From: Phaeobacter gallaeciensis
Lineage (GTDB): Bacteria > Pseudomonadota > Alphaproteobacteria > Rhodobacterales > Rhodobacteraceae
NCBI RefSeq assembly: GCF_001678945.1
Contig: NZ_CP015124.1
Location: 3,634,001 to 3,698,000, forward strand
Direction: 5' to 3'
Length of the DNA stretch: 64,000 nucleotides
The notes beneath the pieces are model-generated. The model searched no databases and had not been told where the DNA came from. It saw only the letters and a program-made list of their open reading frames with translations. Below are positions 30,831-39,073 of the stretch, piece by piece; within the stretch, counting starts at the first letter, position 1, and each line of letters begins with the position of its first letter. The translations under genes were made by a program, and so were the position numbers.

Positions 30831-31577
30831 ATGACCTGGCCGACGGGATATGGGAAACGGGTTCTACCCGAGGTGGACAGCACCCTGGACGAGGCAGCGC
30901 GGATCGTCGGTGAGCTTCAGGGCCCCGAGTGGATCCTGGCGCTGCGTCAGACCAAGGGACGCGCCCGCCGTGGCCGCGACTGGAAAGATCCCAAGGGCAA
31001 TTTCGCAGCCACGCTGGTGATCCGTCCTGAAGGTCCGGCATCGCAGGTGGCGCTGCGCAGTTTCGTGGCCTCGCTGGCGGTCTATGATGCCTGCGAGTCC
31101 CTGACGGGGCGCAGCGAGGGGCTGGCTCTGAAATGGCCCAACGATGTGCTGCTGAACGGTGGCAAGCTGGCGGGCATCCTGTTGGAAAGCGTCGGGCAAG
31201 GCACAGGCGTCAGCCATCTGTCGATCGGCATTGGCGTCAACCTGATGGAAACCCCGATGAAGGAGTGGCTGGAACCCGGCGCCGTGTGGCCGGTCTCGCT
31301 GCTGTCGGAAACCGGTATTCAGGTCGCGCCCGAGGATTTCCTTGAGGCGCTGGCCGCGGCCTTTGCCCGATACGAGGAGCAATTCGCGACCTACGGGTTT
31401 GAACCGATCCGCACCGCCTGGCTGGCCCGCGCGGCCAAGCTGGGTGAGGTCATCACCGCACGCACCGCAACGTCGGAAACCGAAGGCACGTTCGAAACGG
31501 TGGACGCCAGTGGCAACCTTGTCCTAAACACCGCCAAAGGCCGCATTTCGATCCCGGCCGCGGATGTCTATTTCTAG
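30831..31577 (+). CDS. birA: Biotin--[acetyl-CoA-carboxylase] ligase, short form
   Basis: A 248-residue monofunctional ligase that attaches biotin to carboxylase lysines via biotinyl-AMP. It has the nucleotide/biotin loop QTKGRARRGRDW, KWPNDVLL, and the catalytic Lys112 in GGKLAGILLE, followed by a small C-terminal SH3-like domain. It lacks the N-terminal DNA-binding domain of E. coli BirA, so it is not a repressor. The ATG at 30831 follows AAAGGTGGAGG. The same neighbourhood after nuoN is known in Paracoccus and Rhodobacter. Its target MccA is encoded in this window. Confidence 0.93.
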   Translation: MTWPTGYGKRVLPEVDSTLDEAARIVGELQGPEWILALRQTKGRARRGRDWKDPKGNFAATLVIRPEGPASQVALRSFVASLAVYDACESLTGRSEGLALKWPNDVLLNGGKLAGILLESVGQGTGVSHLSIGIGVNLMETPMKEWLEPGAVWPVSLLSETGIQVAPEDFLEALAAAFARYEEQFATYGFEPIRTAWLARAAKLGEVITARTATSETEGTFETVDASGNLVLNTAKGRISIPAADVYF

Positions 31578-31590
31578 GAAGGACAAGCCC

Positions 31591-32379
31591 ATGCTTCTGG
31601 CCGTTGATTGTGGCAATACCAATACTGTCTTCTCGATCTATGACGGGGAGGAGTTCATCGGCATGTGGCGCACCGCCACCGATTGGAAACGCACCGCGGA
31701 TCAGTATTACGTCTGGCTCAACACGCTGATGCGGCTACAGGGGATCGAGGCGGATATCACCGACATGATCATCTCCTCTACTGTGCCGCGGGTGGTGTTC
31801 AACCTGCGTGTTCTGGCGGATCGTTATTTCAACACACGGCCCCTGGTGGTTGGCAAGCCCGATTGCCTGCTGCCGGTCGAGGTGCGCGTGGATGAAGGCA
31901 CCGCAGTGGGGCCGGACCGGCTGGTCAATACGGTCGCCGGGTTCGATCACTACGGTGGCAATCTGGTGATGGTGGATTTCGGAACGGCGACCACCTTTGA
32001 TGTCGTGGCCGAGGATGGCGCCTATGTCGGCGGCGTGATCGCCCCCGGCGTGAACCTCAGTCTTGAGGCTCTGCATCAGGCGGCCGCTGCGCTGCCGCAT
32101 GTGGACATCTCGAAACCGCAAAAAGTCATTGGCACCAATACCGTGGCCTGCATGCAATCTGGCGTGTTCTGGGGTTACGTGGGGCTGGTGCGAGAGATAT
32201 GCACCCGCATCAAGGAAGAGCGCGGTGTGCCTATGAAGATCATATCAACAGGCGGGCTGGCGCCTTTGTTCCAGCAAACGGCGGATCTGTTTGACGCATT
32301 TGAGGACGACCTCACAATGCACGGCCTACAGGTCATCCATAAATACAATAAGGATAACGGTACTCCGAATGAGCACTGA
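31591..32379 (+). CDS. coaX: Type III pantothenate kinase
   Basis: A 262-residue ASKHA-fold kinase for the first step of CoA synthesis. The P-loop-like LLAVDCGNTNT contains Asp6; the second phosphate motif VDFGTATTFDV and the GPDRL pantothenate segment (AVGPDRLVN) are present. Start at the ATG at 31591, 13 bases after birA. Its 3' end overlaps the RNase J gene by 11 bases. Confidence 0.95.
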   Translation: MLLAVDCGNTNTVFSIYDGEEFIGMWRTATDWKRTADQYYVWLNTLMRLQGIEADITDMIISSTVPRVVFNLRVLADRYFNTRPLVVGKPDCLLPVEVRVDEGTAVGPDRLVNTVAGFDHYGGNLVMVDFGTATTFDVVAEDGAYVGGVIAPGVNLSLEALHQAAAALPHVDISKPQKVIGTNTVACMQSGVFWGYVGLVREICTRIKEERGVPMKIISTGGLAPLFQQTADLFDAFEDDLTMHGLQVIHKYNKDNGTPNEH

Positions 32380-34039
32380 ACGATTGATCTATCTGCCCCT
32401 TGGCGGGGCAGGTGAAATTGGCATGAACGCCTATGTCTATGGGTATGGCAAACCGGGCAAGGAACGCCTGATCCTGGTGGATCTGGGCGTTGCGTTTCCG
32501 GATATGGAGACCAGCCCGGGCGTGGATCTGATCATGCCCGACATCACCTGGCTGAAGGAACGCGTTGACCAGCTTGAGGCAATTTTCATCACCCACGGTC
32601 ACGAGGACCACATCGGGGCGGTCTCGCATCTCTATGGGGATTTGCGGGTGCCGGTCTACGCGCGTGCCTTTACCGCCAACCTCGCCCGCCGCAAGATGGA
32701 AGAGCGCGGCCACGATCCCAAGGTGGTGCAGACCGTTTCGGCCTGGCCCGAAGTGACCAAACTTGGTCCCTTCACCGTCGGTGTCGCGCCGATGTCCCAC
32801 TCCATCCCCGAAAGCGGCGCATTGGTGATCGACAGCCCGGCGGGGCGGATCGTGCACACCGGCGATTTCAAGCTGGACCCGAACCCGCTGGTCGGCGAAG
32901 CCTTTGATCCGCAGATGTGGACCGAGATCGCCAAGGACGGTGTGCAGGCGATGGTCTGTGATTCCACCAATGTCTTCTCGGCCCATCCCGGTCGCTCTGA
33001 ATCCGAACTGGCGCCGGAGATCACCAAACTGATCGAGAGCGCAACCGGCATGGTTGCAGCCACCACCTTTGCCTCCAACGTTGCGCGAGTGAAGACCCTT
33101 GCCGAGGCGGGCGAGCGGGCAGGGCGGTCGATCGTCCTCTTGGGCCGTGCCATGCTGCGCATGGTTGAGGCCGCCGTGGAAACCGGTGTGCTGAAGGATT
33201 TCCCCAAGGTGATCCAGCCTGAGGACGCGCAGGAACTGCCGCGTGACAACGTGATGCTGATCACTACCGGTAGCCAAGGCGAACGCCGGGCGGCAACCGC
33301 GCAGATGGCACGCGGTAAGTATCGCGGGCTTGAGCTGAAGGCCGGTGATCTGTTCCTGTTCTCCTCGAAAACCATTCCGGGCAACGAGAAGGGCGTGATC
33401 CGCATCATGAACCAGTTCTCGGAGCGCGGCGTCGACGTCGTAGATGACAGCTCTGGCCTGTACCACGTGTCGGGCCATGCCAACCGTCCCGACCTTGAAC
33501 AGCTGCACGCGCTGGTCAAACCGAAGATCCTGGTGCCGATGCACGGCGAACACCGCCACCTGCGCCAGCACGCTCGCATTGCCGAGGAAAAAGGCTATGC
33601 CAGCGTTGTGGCGGTGAACGGCACCATGCTGGATCTTTCCGGTGATCAGGGGCCGAAGATCGTCGACTATGTGGACACCGGCCGGACCTATCTGGATGGA
33701 TCGGTCAAGATCGGCGCACTGGATGGCATCGTGCGTGACCGGATCCGCATGGCGCTGAACGGCCACGTGGTGATCACGGTGATCCTTGATGAAGAAGACG
33801 AACCGCTGGGCGAACCCTGGTGCGACATCAAAGGCCTAGCGGAGACCGGAACATCCGATGCGGCGCTGGCTGAGGTGATCGAAGAGGACCTGAACCAGTT
33901 CCTGATGCGCGCCGGTGCCAAGACCCTGCGCGACGATGACAAGCTGGAAGGCGAGTTGCGCCGTGTGGCGCGTCAAACCGCGAACAACGAGATCGGCAAG
34001 AAGCCTGAAGTAACGGTGGTGATCAGCCGTATGCGCTGA
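32369..34039 (+). CDS. rnj: Ribonuclease J
   Basis: A 556-residue metallo-beta-lactamase/beta-CASP nuclease with 5'-to-3' exonuclease and endonuclease activity in RNA processing. The metal motif THGHEDH includes His76, His78, Asp80 and His81; GDFKLDPNP, SGHANRPDL and PMHGEHRHL carry later metal and CASP residues. The C-terminal domain continues to FLMRAGAKTLRDDDKLEGELRR. Alphaproteobacteria use RNase J with RNase E. The ATG at 32369 overlaps coaX and is followed by the family N-terminus RLIYLPLGGAGEIGMN. Confidence 0.95.
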   Translation: MSTERLIYLPLGGAGEIGMNAYVYGYGKPGKERLILVDLGVAFPDMETSPGVDLIMPDITWLKERVDQLEAIFITHGHEDHIGAVSHLYGDLRVPVYARAFTANLARRKMEERGHDPKVVQTVSAWPEVTKLGPFTVGVAPMSHSIPESGALVIDSPAGRIVHTGDFKLDPNPLVGEAFDPQMWTEIAKDGVQAMVCDSTNVFSAHPGRSESELAPEITKLIESATGMVAATTFASNVARVKTLAEAGERAGRSIVLLGRAMLRMVEAAVETGVLKDFPKVIQPEDAQELPRDNVMLITTGSQGERRAATAQMARGKYRGLELKAGDLFLFSSKTIPGNEKGVIRIMNQFSERGVDVVDDSSGLYHVSGHANRPDLEQLHALVKPKILVPMHGEHRHLRQHARIAEEKGYASVVAVNGTMLDLSGDQGPKIVDYVDTGRTYLDGSVKIGALDGIVRDRIRMALNGHVVITVILDEEDEPLGEPWCDIKGLAETGTSDAALAEVIEEDLNQFLMRAGAKTLRDDDKLEGELRRVARQTANNEIGKKPEVTVVISRMR

Positions 34040-34065
34040 TCCCTACTTGTCAAAGACTGAAAACG

Positions 34066-34099
34066 AAAACGCCCTGACTGGATAAGTCAGGGCGTTTTT
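34066..34099. terminator. Bidirectional terminator between rnj and the small protein gene
   Basis: A perfect 14-bp stem (34066-34079 with 34085-34098) with A- and T-runs at its two ends, lying between convergent genes. Confidence 0.88.
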
Positions 34100-34125
34100 G
34101 TGAGTGGTGGTATTCGAAAGTGCGA

Positions 34126-34299
34126 TCAGGCGTGGCGCGGGCGGTGCACCAGTGCGGTGATCTTGTGGACGGCGCCGCCGATGCGTTCCACCAGGGCGCG
34201 CAGCATGTTGCCCATTGCCGCGCTGCGCATTGCATGGGCGCGCTGCTCGATTGCCTGGATGTCCTGTGCGGTGAGCGGGGTGTTGTCGAACTGGGTCAT
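34126..34299 (-). CDS. Small basic 57-residue protein
   Basis: Frame of 57 codons starting MTQFDNTPLT. A central amphipathic helix, QAIEQRAHAMRSAAMGNMLRAL, is followed by a second helix with VHKITAL and a basic end (HRPRHA). The pattern of an R/A-rich helix with AHAMR...AAM resembles small Rhodobacterales proteins of the DUF1127/RSP_7527 kind, several of which affect stress responses or sRNA maturation. This resemblance was judged by eye. It stands alone between the rnj terminator and the helicase terminator, in a region otherwise empty, which supports it being real. Confidence 0.62.
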   Translation of the reverse strand: MTQFDNTPLTAQDIQAIEQRAHAMRSAAMGNMLRALVERIGGAVHKITALVHRPRHA

Positions 34300-34462
34300 T
34301 TAACTTTTCAACCTGTGAGATGTGTCTGTCTTGCTTGGGGGTGACATAGTCCCCTGCGGCGGGTTTGACATCCGGTCAAATGATCAATGCCGCCATGCTG
34401 CAGGTGCAAAGCAAGTCACCAAACCGCGAATGATCGGTTGGCAGGCGCCGTAGGGGCGAACG

Positions 34463-34497
34463 AAAAACGGCTGCATCCCATTCAGGATGCAGCCGTT
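34463..34497 (-). terminator. Intrinsic terminator of the DEAD-box helicase
   Basis: A perfect 13-bp stem (34466-34478 with 34485-34497) with a 6-base loop, followed on the minus strand by TTTTT. It lies 24 bases beyond the helicase stop. Confidence 0.85.
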
Positions 34498-34520
34498 AAA
34501 ACTGTCAAAGTGCTGATGCG

Positions 34521-36026
34521 TCAGCTAGCGCGGCGTTCGTCAAAGGACAGCGCGATAAAGCTGGGCATGTGATCGCCCATGCCGACAACCTTGCGGTCGT
34601 CGCGGCGGTCCTGCTTGCCTCCACGGCCACCACGCGATTGTTTCGCTGGCTTTTCAGCATTGGCCGATTTGTCGCCAGAGCGGGACTGGGATTTTGGTGC
34701 GGTTGCTGTGTCCGTATCCGCGTCTGTTGCCTGATCTGCCTTTGCATCCTTGGGCGCGTCCTGACCCTTGTCCGCCGATTTACCACGACGGCTGCGGGTC
34801 GGCTTGGGCTTGCTTGCGGCGGTATCATCGTTGCCTGCGTCCACGGGATCTTCGGTGGATTTGCGGCTGGGTGCCTTTTTAACAGGGTTTTCCAGGCGGG
34901 CGATGGTCTTTTGAACCAGGCTTTCGACTGCATCCAGCGCCTTCTCATCGCGCGGGGTACAGATGGTAATCGCCTTGCCCTCACGGCCGGCGCGGCCGGT
35001 GCGGCCAATCCGGTGCACGTAGTCCTCGGCGTGGCCGGGAACGTCGTAGTTGAACACATGGCTGACGCTGGGCACGTCGAGACCGCGCGCAGCCACGTCC
35101 GAAGCTACCAGAATGCGCAACTGGCCCTCGCGGAACCCATCAAGGGTCTTGGTCCGCTGGCTCTGGTCCAGATCGCCGTGAATGGGCGCGGCGTCATAGC
35201 CGTATTTCTTCAGCGATTTTGCCACCACATCCACGTCCATCTTGCGGTTGCAGAAGATGATCGCATTGGTCAGCTTTTCGCCTTCCTGATCGATCAGCGC
35301 GCGCAGCACTTTGCGCTTTTCGCTGCCTTCGCGATCCTTGCGGGAGGCTTTGAATTCCACAACGGCCTGTTCGATGGTTTCCGAGGTGGTTGCCTGACGG
35401 GCAATCTCGATCCGCTCGGGGTTCGACAGGAAGGTGTTGGTGATCCGCTCGATCTCGGGCGCCATGGTGGCCGAGAAGAACAGGGTCTGGCGGGTAAAGG
35501 GCGTCAGGCCGAAAATGCGTTCGATATCAGGGATAAAGCCCATATCAAGCATCCGGTCGGCTTCGTCCACCACCATGACCTTCACATCAGAGAGGATCAG
35601 CTTGCCGCGTTCAAAATGGTCTAGCAGGCGACCGGGCGTTGCGATGAGAACGTCGACGCCCTTGTCGATCAGCTGGTCCTGTTCCTTGAAGCTGACGCCG
35701 CCAATCAGCAGGGCCTTGGTCAGTTTCAGGTGCTTGGTGTAGGTGTCGAAGTTTTCAGCAACTTGTGCTGCCAGCTCGCGCGTGGGGCAGAGCACCAGGC
35801 TGCGCGGCATCCGCGCGCGCGCGCGACCGCGGGCGAGCATCGTGATCATAGGCAGGGTGAAAGAAGCGGTCTTCCCGGTACCGGTCTGGGCGATCCCCAG
35901 AACGTCGCGTCCCTCCAGCGCGGGCGGAATCGCTCCGGCCTGGATCGGGGTGGGGGATTCATACCCGGCTTCCTCAATTGCCTTGAGGACCTTGGGGTTC
36001 AAGTTCAGATCGGTGAATTTTGTCAT
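34521..36026 (-). CDS. DEAD-box ATP-dependent RNA helicase (RhlE-like)
   Basis: A 501-residue helicase. The Q motif (PTPIQ), motif I AQTGTGKTAS (residues 46-55), DEAD box VDEADRMLD, SAT motif, and C-terminal RecA domain with ASDVAARGLDVPSV and HRIGRTGRAG are present. Residues about 370-501 form a low-complexity Lys/Asp/Gln/Ser-rich tail ending in an RGG-like RGGRGGKQDRRD segment that probably binds RNA. The start MTKFTDLNL is family-typical; an upstream in-frame extension is not. A 200-base leader precedes it with a hairpin beside the start codon. Confidence 0.92.
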   Translation of the reverse strand: MTKFTDLNLNPKVLKAIEEAGYESPTPIQAGAIPPALEGRDVLGIAQTGTGKTASFTLPMITMLARGRARARMPRSLVLCPTRELAAQVAENFDTYTKHLKLTKALLIGGVSFKEQDQLIDKGVDVLIATPGRLLDHFERGKLILSDVKVMVVDEADRMLDMGFIPDIERIFGLTPFTRQTLFFSATMAPEIERITNTFLSNPERIEIARQATTSETIEQAVVEFKASRKDREGSEKRKVLRALIDQEGEKLTNAIIFCNRKMDVDVVAKSLKKYGYDAAPIHGDLDQSQRTKTLDGFREGQLRILVASDVAARGLDVPSVSHVFNYDVPGHAEDYVHRIGRTGRAGREGKAITICTPRDEKALDAVESLVQKTIARLENPVKKAPSRKSTEDPVDAGNDDTAASKPKPTRSRRGKSADKGQDAPKDAKADQATDADTDTATAPKSQSRSGDKSANAEKPAKQSRGGRGGKQDRRDDRKVVGMGDHMPSFIALSFDERRAS

Positions 36027-36227
36027 ATGCGTCCGTTTTTGCGGACACTGACCAGGCCCGCGCGTGTGTGAGTCAGCCGGTTTCGCAAGGTCATGCGGTT
36101 TGGCAGCTTCCGGCTTCGGGGCGGACTTAGCAAAATACGGGTGCACCGTCAATTGAAGGCTGATTTTGCAGGAAAAAACGCGGTTTTTCGCGCTCTTTCG
36201 GTGCATATTTGCAGAGATTATCGCCCT
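36027..36227 (-). other. Leader region of the DEAD-box helicase
   Basis: No gene in these 201 bases. On the minus strand there is a TTGACG (-35-like) with a poor -10, and close to the ATG a hairpin GTCCG-loop-CGGAC (36031-36046) that overlaps the weak CGGAC ribosome site. Confidence 0.4.
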
Positions 36228-37184
36228 TTAGGCGAATTTTGGAAAATGTTTGGCGCGTTTCTCCGCGAGGCGCAGTTCACGGATTCGCAGGCAGCCTTCC
36301 TGCTCAAGCCGCGTCCGCAGTTCCGGGCTGTCGGCGCAGGTCTCGTTGAAAAAATCGCGCAGACCGTTGGTGCCCTGTTCCGCCTCGATGGCGGAGAGGA
36401 GTTCGTGCAGATTGATACCGCCCTTGTCGCGGGGCCGGGCCGGTTTCAGCTCGGATCGGTAGGAGCCCTGCTTCAGCCGGTAGCTGTAATGCGACAGCCA
36501 GCTGTCCCAATCGCGGGCGTGAAGATGGCACAGGTCGACATCCGGCAGGACCACTTGGCTGGGATTTTCCTCCCCGTCCACGAAGAAATTGTGGATGCGC
36601 AGCTTGCCCTCTTCCACACCCGGACGGACGAAAAGCTTGCCTTGGGTATGGCTGAGAAAGCCGCTGAGCAGATGCTCGCCATAGGTGGGATAAAGCTGCC
36701 CGGCCCGGGCACCTCTGTCGCTACCACGGGGGATTTGCGTCTTGAAGGCAGAGCCGTCGCCTCCGGCCAGGCTTTCAATCGGGTACGCGCGCGCGCAGAG
36801 AGCCGTTTCGGGCTGGCGCGCCAGCACCTGTGACAAGGGCTCTTTGGACCAGAGGAATTCATCCACATCCATATGGATCAGCCAATCCAGCCCCTTGGTC
36901 TGACGTCTGTAGGCGCGGGTGGCATTCAGGGTTTGCCGGACCTGGTGCTTGTCAGGTTTGCCGCCCTTGCGCCGCTGCGCCCAGGAGGCGTCATCGCAGT
37001 CGAAAACCCGGATCTTTGGGTGCCGCGCCAAGAGATCGCGTGCCTCGGGGCAGGGGGCATCAAGATAGAGGAAAAGCCGATGCGCGCCTGCGTCCAGATG
37101 ATATGCGGCAAAGTTCAGTACCTCCTTGGCCTCGGCCTTTATGGTGCTGACGATACCCCATGTCTGTGTCGGCGAATGTGTCAG
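36228..37184 (-). CDS. Glycosyltransferase family 2-type protein, probable CTG start
   Basis: A 318-residue GT-A-like protein. The N-terminal WGIVSTIKA strand, AAYHLDAGAHRLFLYLD, the metal-binding MDVDEFLW (DxD type) and C-terminal LRIRELRLAEKRAKHF are seen. Such proteins are common in Rhodobacteraceae surface-sugar or unassigned glycan loci. The conserved-looking N-terminus extends past the first TTG (37031), and no ATG, GTG or TTG precedes it in frame. A CTG at 37182-37184, overlapping an upstream stop as CTGA and placed five bases after GAGG, is the best start. A one-base indel in GGGG near 37158 would alternatively give an ATG. Confidence 0.78.
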   Translation of the reverse strand: MTHSPTQTWGIVSTIKAEAKEVLNFAAYHLDAGAHRLFLYLDAPCPEARDLLARHPKIRVFDCDDASWAQRRKGGKPDKHQVRQTLNATRAYRRQTKGLDWLIHMDVDEFLWSKEPLSQVLARQPETALCARAYPIESLAGGDGSAFKTQIPRGSDRGARAGQLYPTYGEHLLSGFLSHTQGKLFVRPGVEEGKLRIHNFFVDGEENPSQVVLPDVDLCHLHARDWDSWLSHYSYRLKQGSYRSELKPARPRDKGGINLHELLSAIEAEQGTNGLRDFFNETCADSPELRTRLEQEGCLRIRELRLAEKRAKHFPKFA

Positions 37185-37189
37185 GGCAG

Positions 37190-37193
37190 CCTC
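37190..37193 (-). promoter_or_regulatory. Shine-Dalgarno deciding the CTG start of the glycosyltransferase
   Basis: GAGG on the minus strand (plus 37190-37193), five bases before the CTG at 37182-37184. Confidence 0.45.
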
Positions 37194-37262
37194 TTAGAAC
37201 GGCGGTTCAGCAGGACGTCGCAGTCGACGATCGTCTCCAGATCACCGCCGGTCTGGAAACGC

Positions 37263-37289
37263 GCCCGGGCCATGTTGAACCGCCCGGGC
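37263..37289 (-). terminator. Weak hairpin downstream of prfC
   Basis: Two copies of GCCCGGGC (37263-37270 and 37282-37289) can pair in the transcript around an 11-base loop. The following T-run is poor (GCGTTTCC), so termination may be partial. Confidence 0.4.
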
Positions 37290-37299
37290 ATTGATGGTG

Positions 37300-38907
37300 T
37301 TAGACCATCATTTCCTTGGTCGCGGTCAGTTTCAAGTCCGGATAATCCCGCTCCACCCGGTCGATGTCCCATTGCAGCCGCGTCAGGTAGACGGTGTCGC
37401 CGTCATGGTCTGTCGCGATGTGCTGCTTGTTGGCGTTGATGAATTTCTCCACCGCCGGTTTTTCCCCGGAGACCCACCGGGCCGAGGTAAACTGAGAGGG
37501 CTCAAAACGCACCGGCAGGCCGTATTCCATCTCGATCCGGCTGGCGAGCACTTCGAACTGCAAAGCACCCACAACGCCGACGATGAAGCCGGAGCCGAAC
37601 GAGGGTTTGAAGACCTTGGCGGCGCCTTCCTCTGCGAATTGCATCAGCGCCTTTTCCAGGTGCTTCGCTTTCATCGGATCGCCCGCCCGCACGGTCTGCA
37701 GCAGTTCCGGCGCAAAGGAGGGGATACCGGTCGCCCGCAGGGCCTCGCCTTCGGTCAACGTATCACCAATGCGCAGCTGGCCGTGGTTCGGAATACCGAT
37801 GATGTCACCCGCCCATGCCTCTTCCGCCAGTTCCCGGTCCGAAGCCAGGAACAGCACCGGGTTCGAGATCGCCATGGGCTTCTTGGTGCGCACGTGGGTC
37901 AGCTTCATGCCGCGTTTGAAATGGCCCGAGGCCATGCGCACGAAGGCGACGCGGTCGCGGTGCTTGGGGTCCATATTGGCCTGTACCTTGAAGACGAAGC
38001 CGACGACCTTCTTTTCCTCCGGACAGACCTGGCGCGGGCTGGCTTTTTGCGGCTGCGGCTCGGGGCCGTATCGGCCGATCCCATCCATCAACTCCTTCAC
38101 CCCGAAGGAGTTGATCGCAGAGCCGAACCAGATCGGGGTCATATGACCCTCCAGCACCGATTGCGGGTCAAGGGTCGGCAACAGCTCCTTGGCCATCTCC
38201 ACCTCTTCCAGGAACTTCTCAAGCAGATGCGCAGGCACGTGTTCTGCCAGTTTCGGATCGTCCAGCCCTTCGATCGAGATGCTCTCGGCAACCTTGTTGC
38301 GGTCGGCGCGGTCCATCAGCTCCAGCCGGTCGCGCAACAGGTCATAGCAACCGATGAAATCGCGCCCGACTCCGATGGGCCAGCTGGCGGGGGTCACGTC
38401 AATCGCCAGCATTTCCTGGATTTCGTCAATGATCTCAAACGTGTCGCGGCTTTCCCGGTCCATCTTGTTACAGAAGGTCAGGATCGGCAGATCGCGCAGG
38501 CGGCAGACTTCGAACAGTTTCTGCGTCTGGCTCTCGACACCTTTGGCGCCGTCGATCACCATCACCGCCGCATCCACCGCCGTCAGCGTCCGGTAGGTGT
38601 CTTCGGAAAAGTCCGAGTGGCCGGGGGTGTCCACCAGATTGAAGCGGAAACCGTCGAAATCGAACGACATGGCCGAGGCCGAAACCGAGATGCCCCGGTC
38701 CTTTTCCATCTGCATGAAGTCCGAGCGCGTGCGCCGCGCTTCACCCTTGGCGCGCACCTGACCGGCCATCTGGATCGCGCCGCCATAGAGCAGGAATTTC
38801 TCGGTCAGAGTGGTCTTGCCCGCATCCGGGTGCGAGATGATCGCAAAGGTGCGGCGCCGCGCGATTTCGGGCGGCAGTTCGGGGCGGTTTGTGACGGAAT
38901 CCAGCAT
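37300..38907 (-). CDS. prfC: Peptide chain release factor 3
   Basis: A 535-residue translational GTPase that recycles RF1/RF2 after peptide release. G1 SHPDAGKTT lies at residues 25-33, G2 is in the RGISVSAS region, G3 is DTPGHSDF and G4 is NKMD; EF-G-like domains follow, with the FGSGFIVGVVGALQFEV segment of domain III. Length is the family norm. The start at MLDSVTNRPELPPEI gives the usual N-terminus; a longer in-frame extension to 39015 is non-conserved. Confidence 0.95.
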   Translation of the reverse strand: MLDSVTNRPELPPEIARRRTFAIISHPDAGKTTLTEKFLLYGGAIQMAGQVRAKGEARRTRSDFMQMEKDRGISVSASAMSFDFDGFRFNLVDTPGHSDFSEDTYRTLTAVDAAVMVIDGAKGVESQTQKLFEVCRLRDLPILTFCNKMDRESRDTFEIIDEIQEMLAIDVTPASWPIGVGRDFIGCYDLLRDRLELMDRADRNKVAESISIEGLDDPKLAEHVPAHLLEKFLEEVEMAKELLPTLDPQSVLEGHMTPIWFGSAINSFGVKELMDGIGRYGPEPQPQKASPRQVCPEEKKVVGFVFKVQANMDPKHRDRVAFVRMASGHFKRGMKLTHVRTKKPMAISNPVLFLASDRELAEEAWAGDIIGIPNHGQLRIGDTLTEGEALRATGIPSFAPELLQTVRAGDPMKAKHLEKALMQFAEEGAAKVFKPSFGSGFIVGVVGALQFEVLASRIEMEYGLPVRFEPSQFTSARWVSGEKPAVEKFINANKQHIATDHDGDTVYLTRLQWDIDRVERDYPDLKLTATKEMMV

Positions 38908-38914
38908 GAGCGCG

Positions 38915-38942
38915 CGTATATCAGGATTGCGGGTCGAGGCAA
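38915..38942 (-). promoter_or_regulatory. Possible prfC promoter
   Basis: On the minus strand TTGCCT (38937-38942), a 16-base spacer and TATACG (38915-38920). Transcription would begin at or next to the ATG at 38907, implying a leaderless or nearly leaderless mRNA. Weak prediction. Confidence 0.3.
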
Positions 38943-39073
38943 GAAAAACAGGCGGGCCCCTACGTGCACTGGGCATACACCGGGTCGATTGCATGTCCCG
39001 GCAACCCTTTGGCAAAATGTCTAACTTGCGTGCGCCGCGTCTTGGGGAGGTTTCAGCCCGACGTCACCCTCTT

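Noticed and set aside
25288-30883. Three long minus-strand open frames over nuoK-nuoN
   Set aside because: Histidine/arginine-rich antisense translations of membrane proteins; no plausible fold, promoter or ribosome site.
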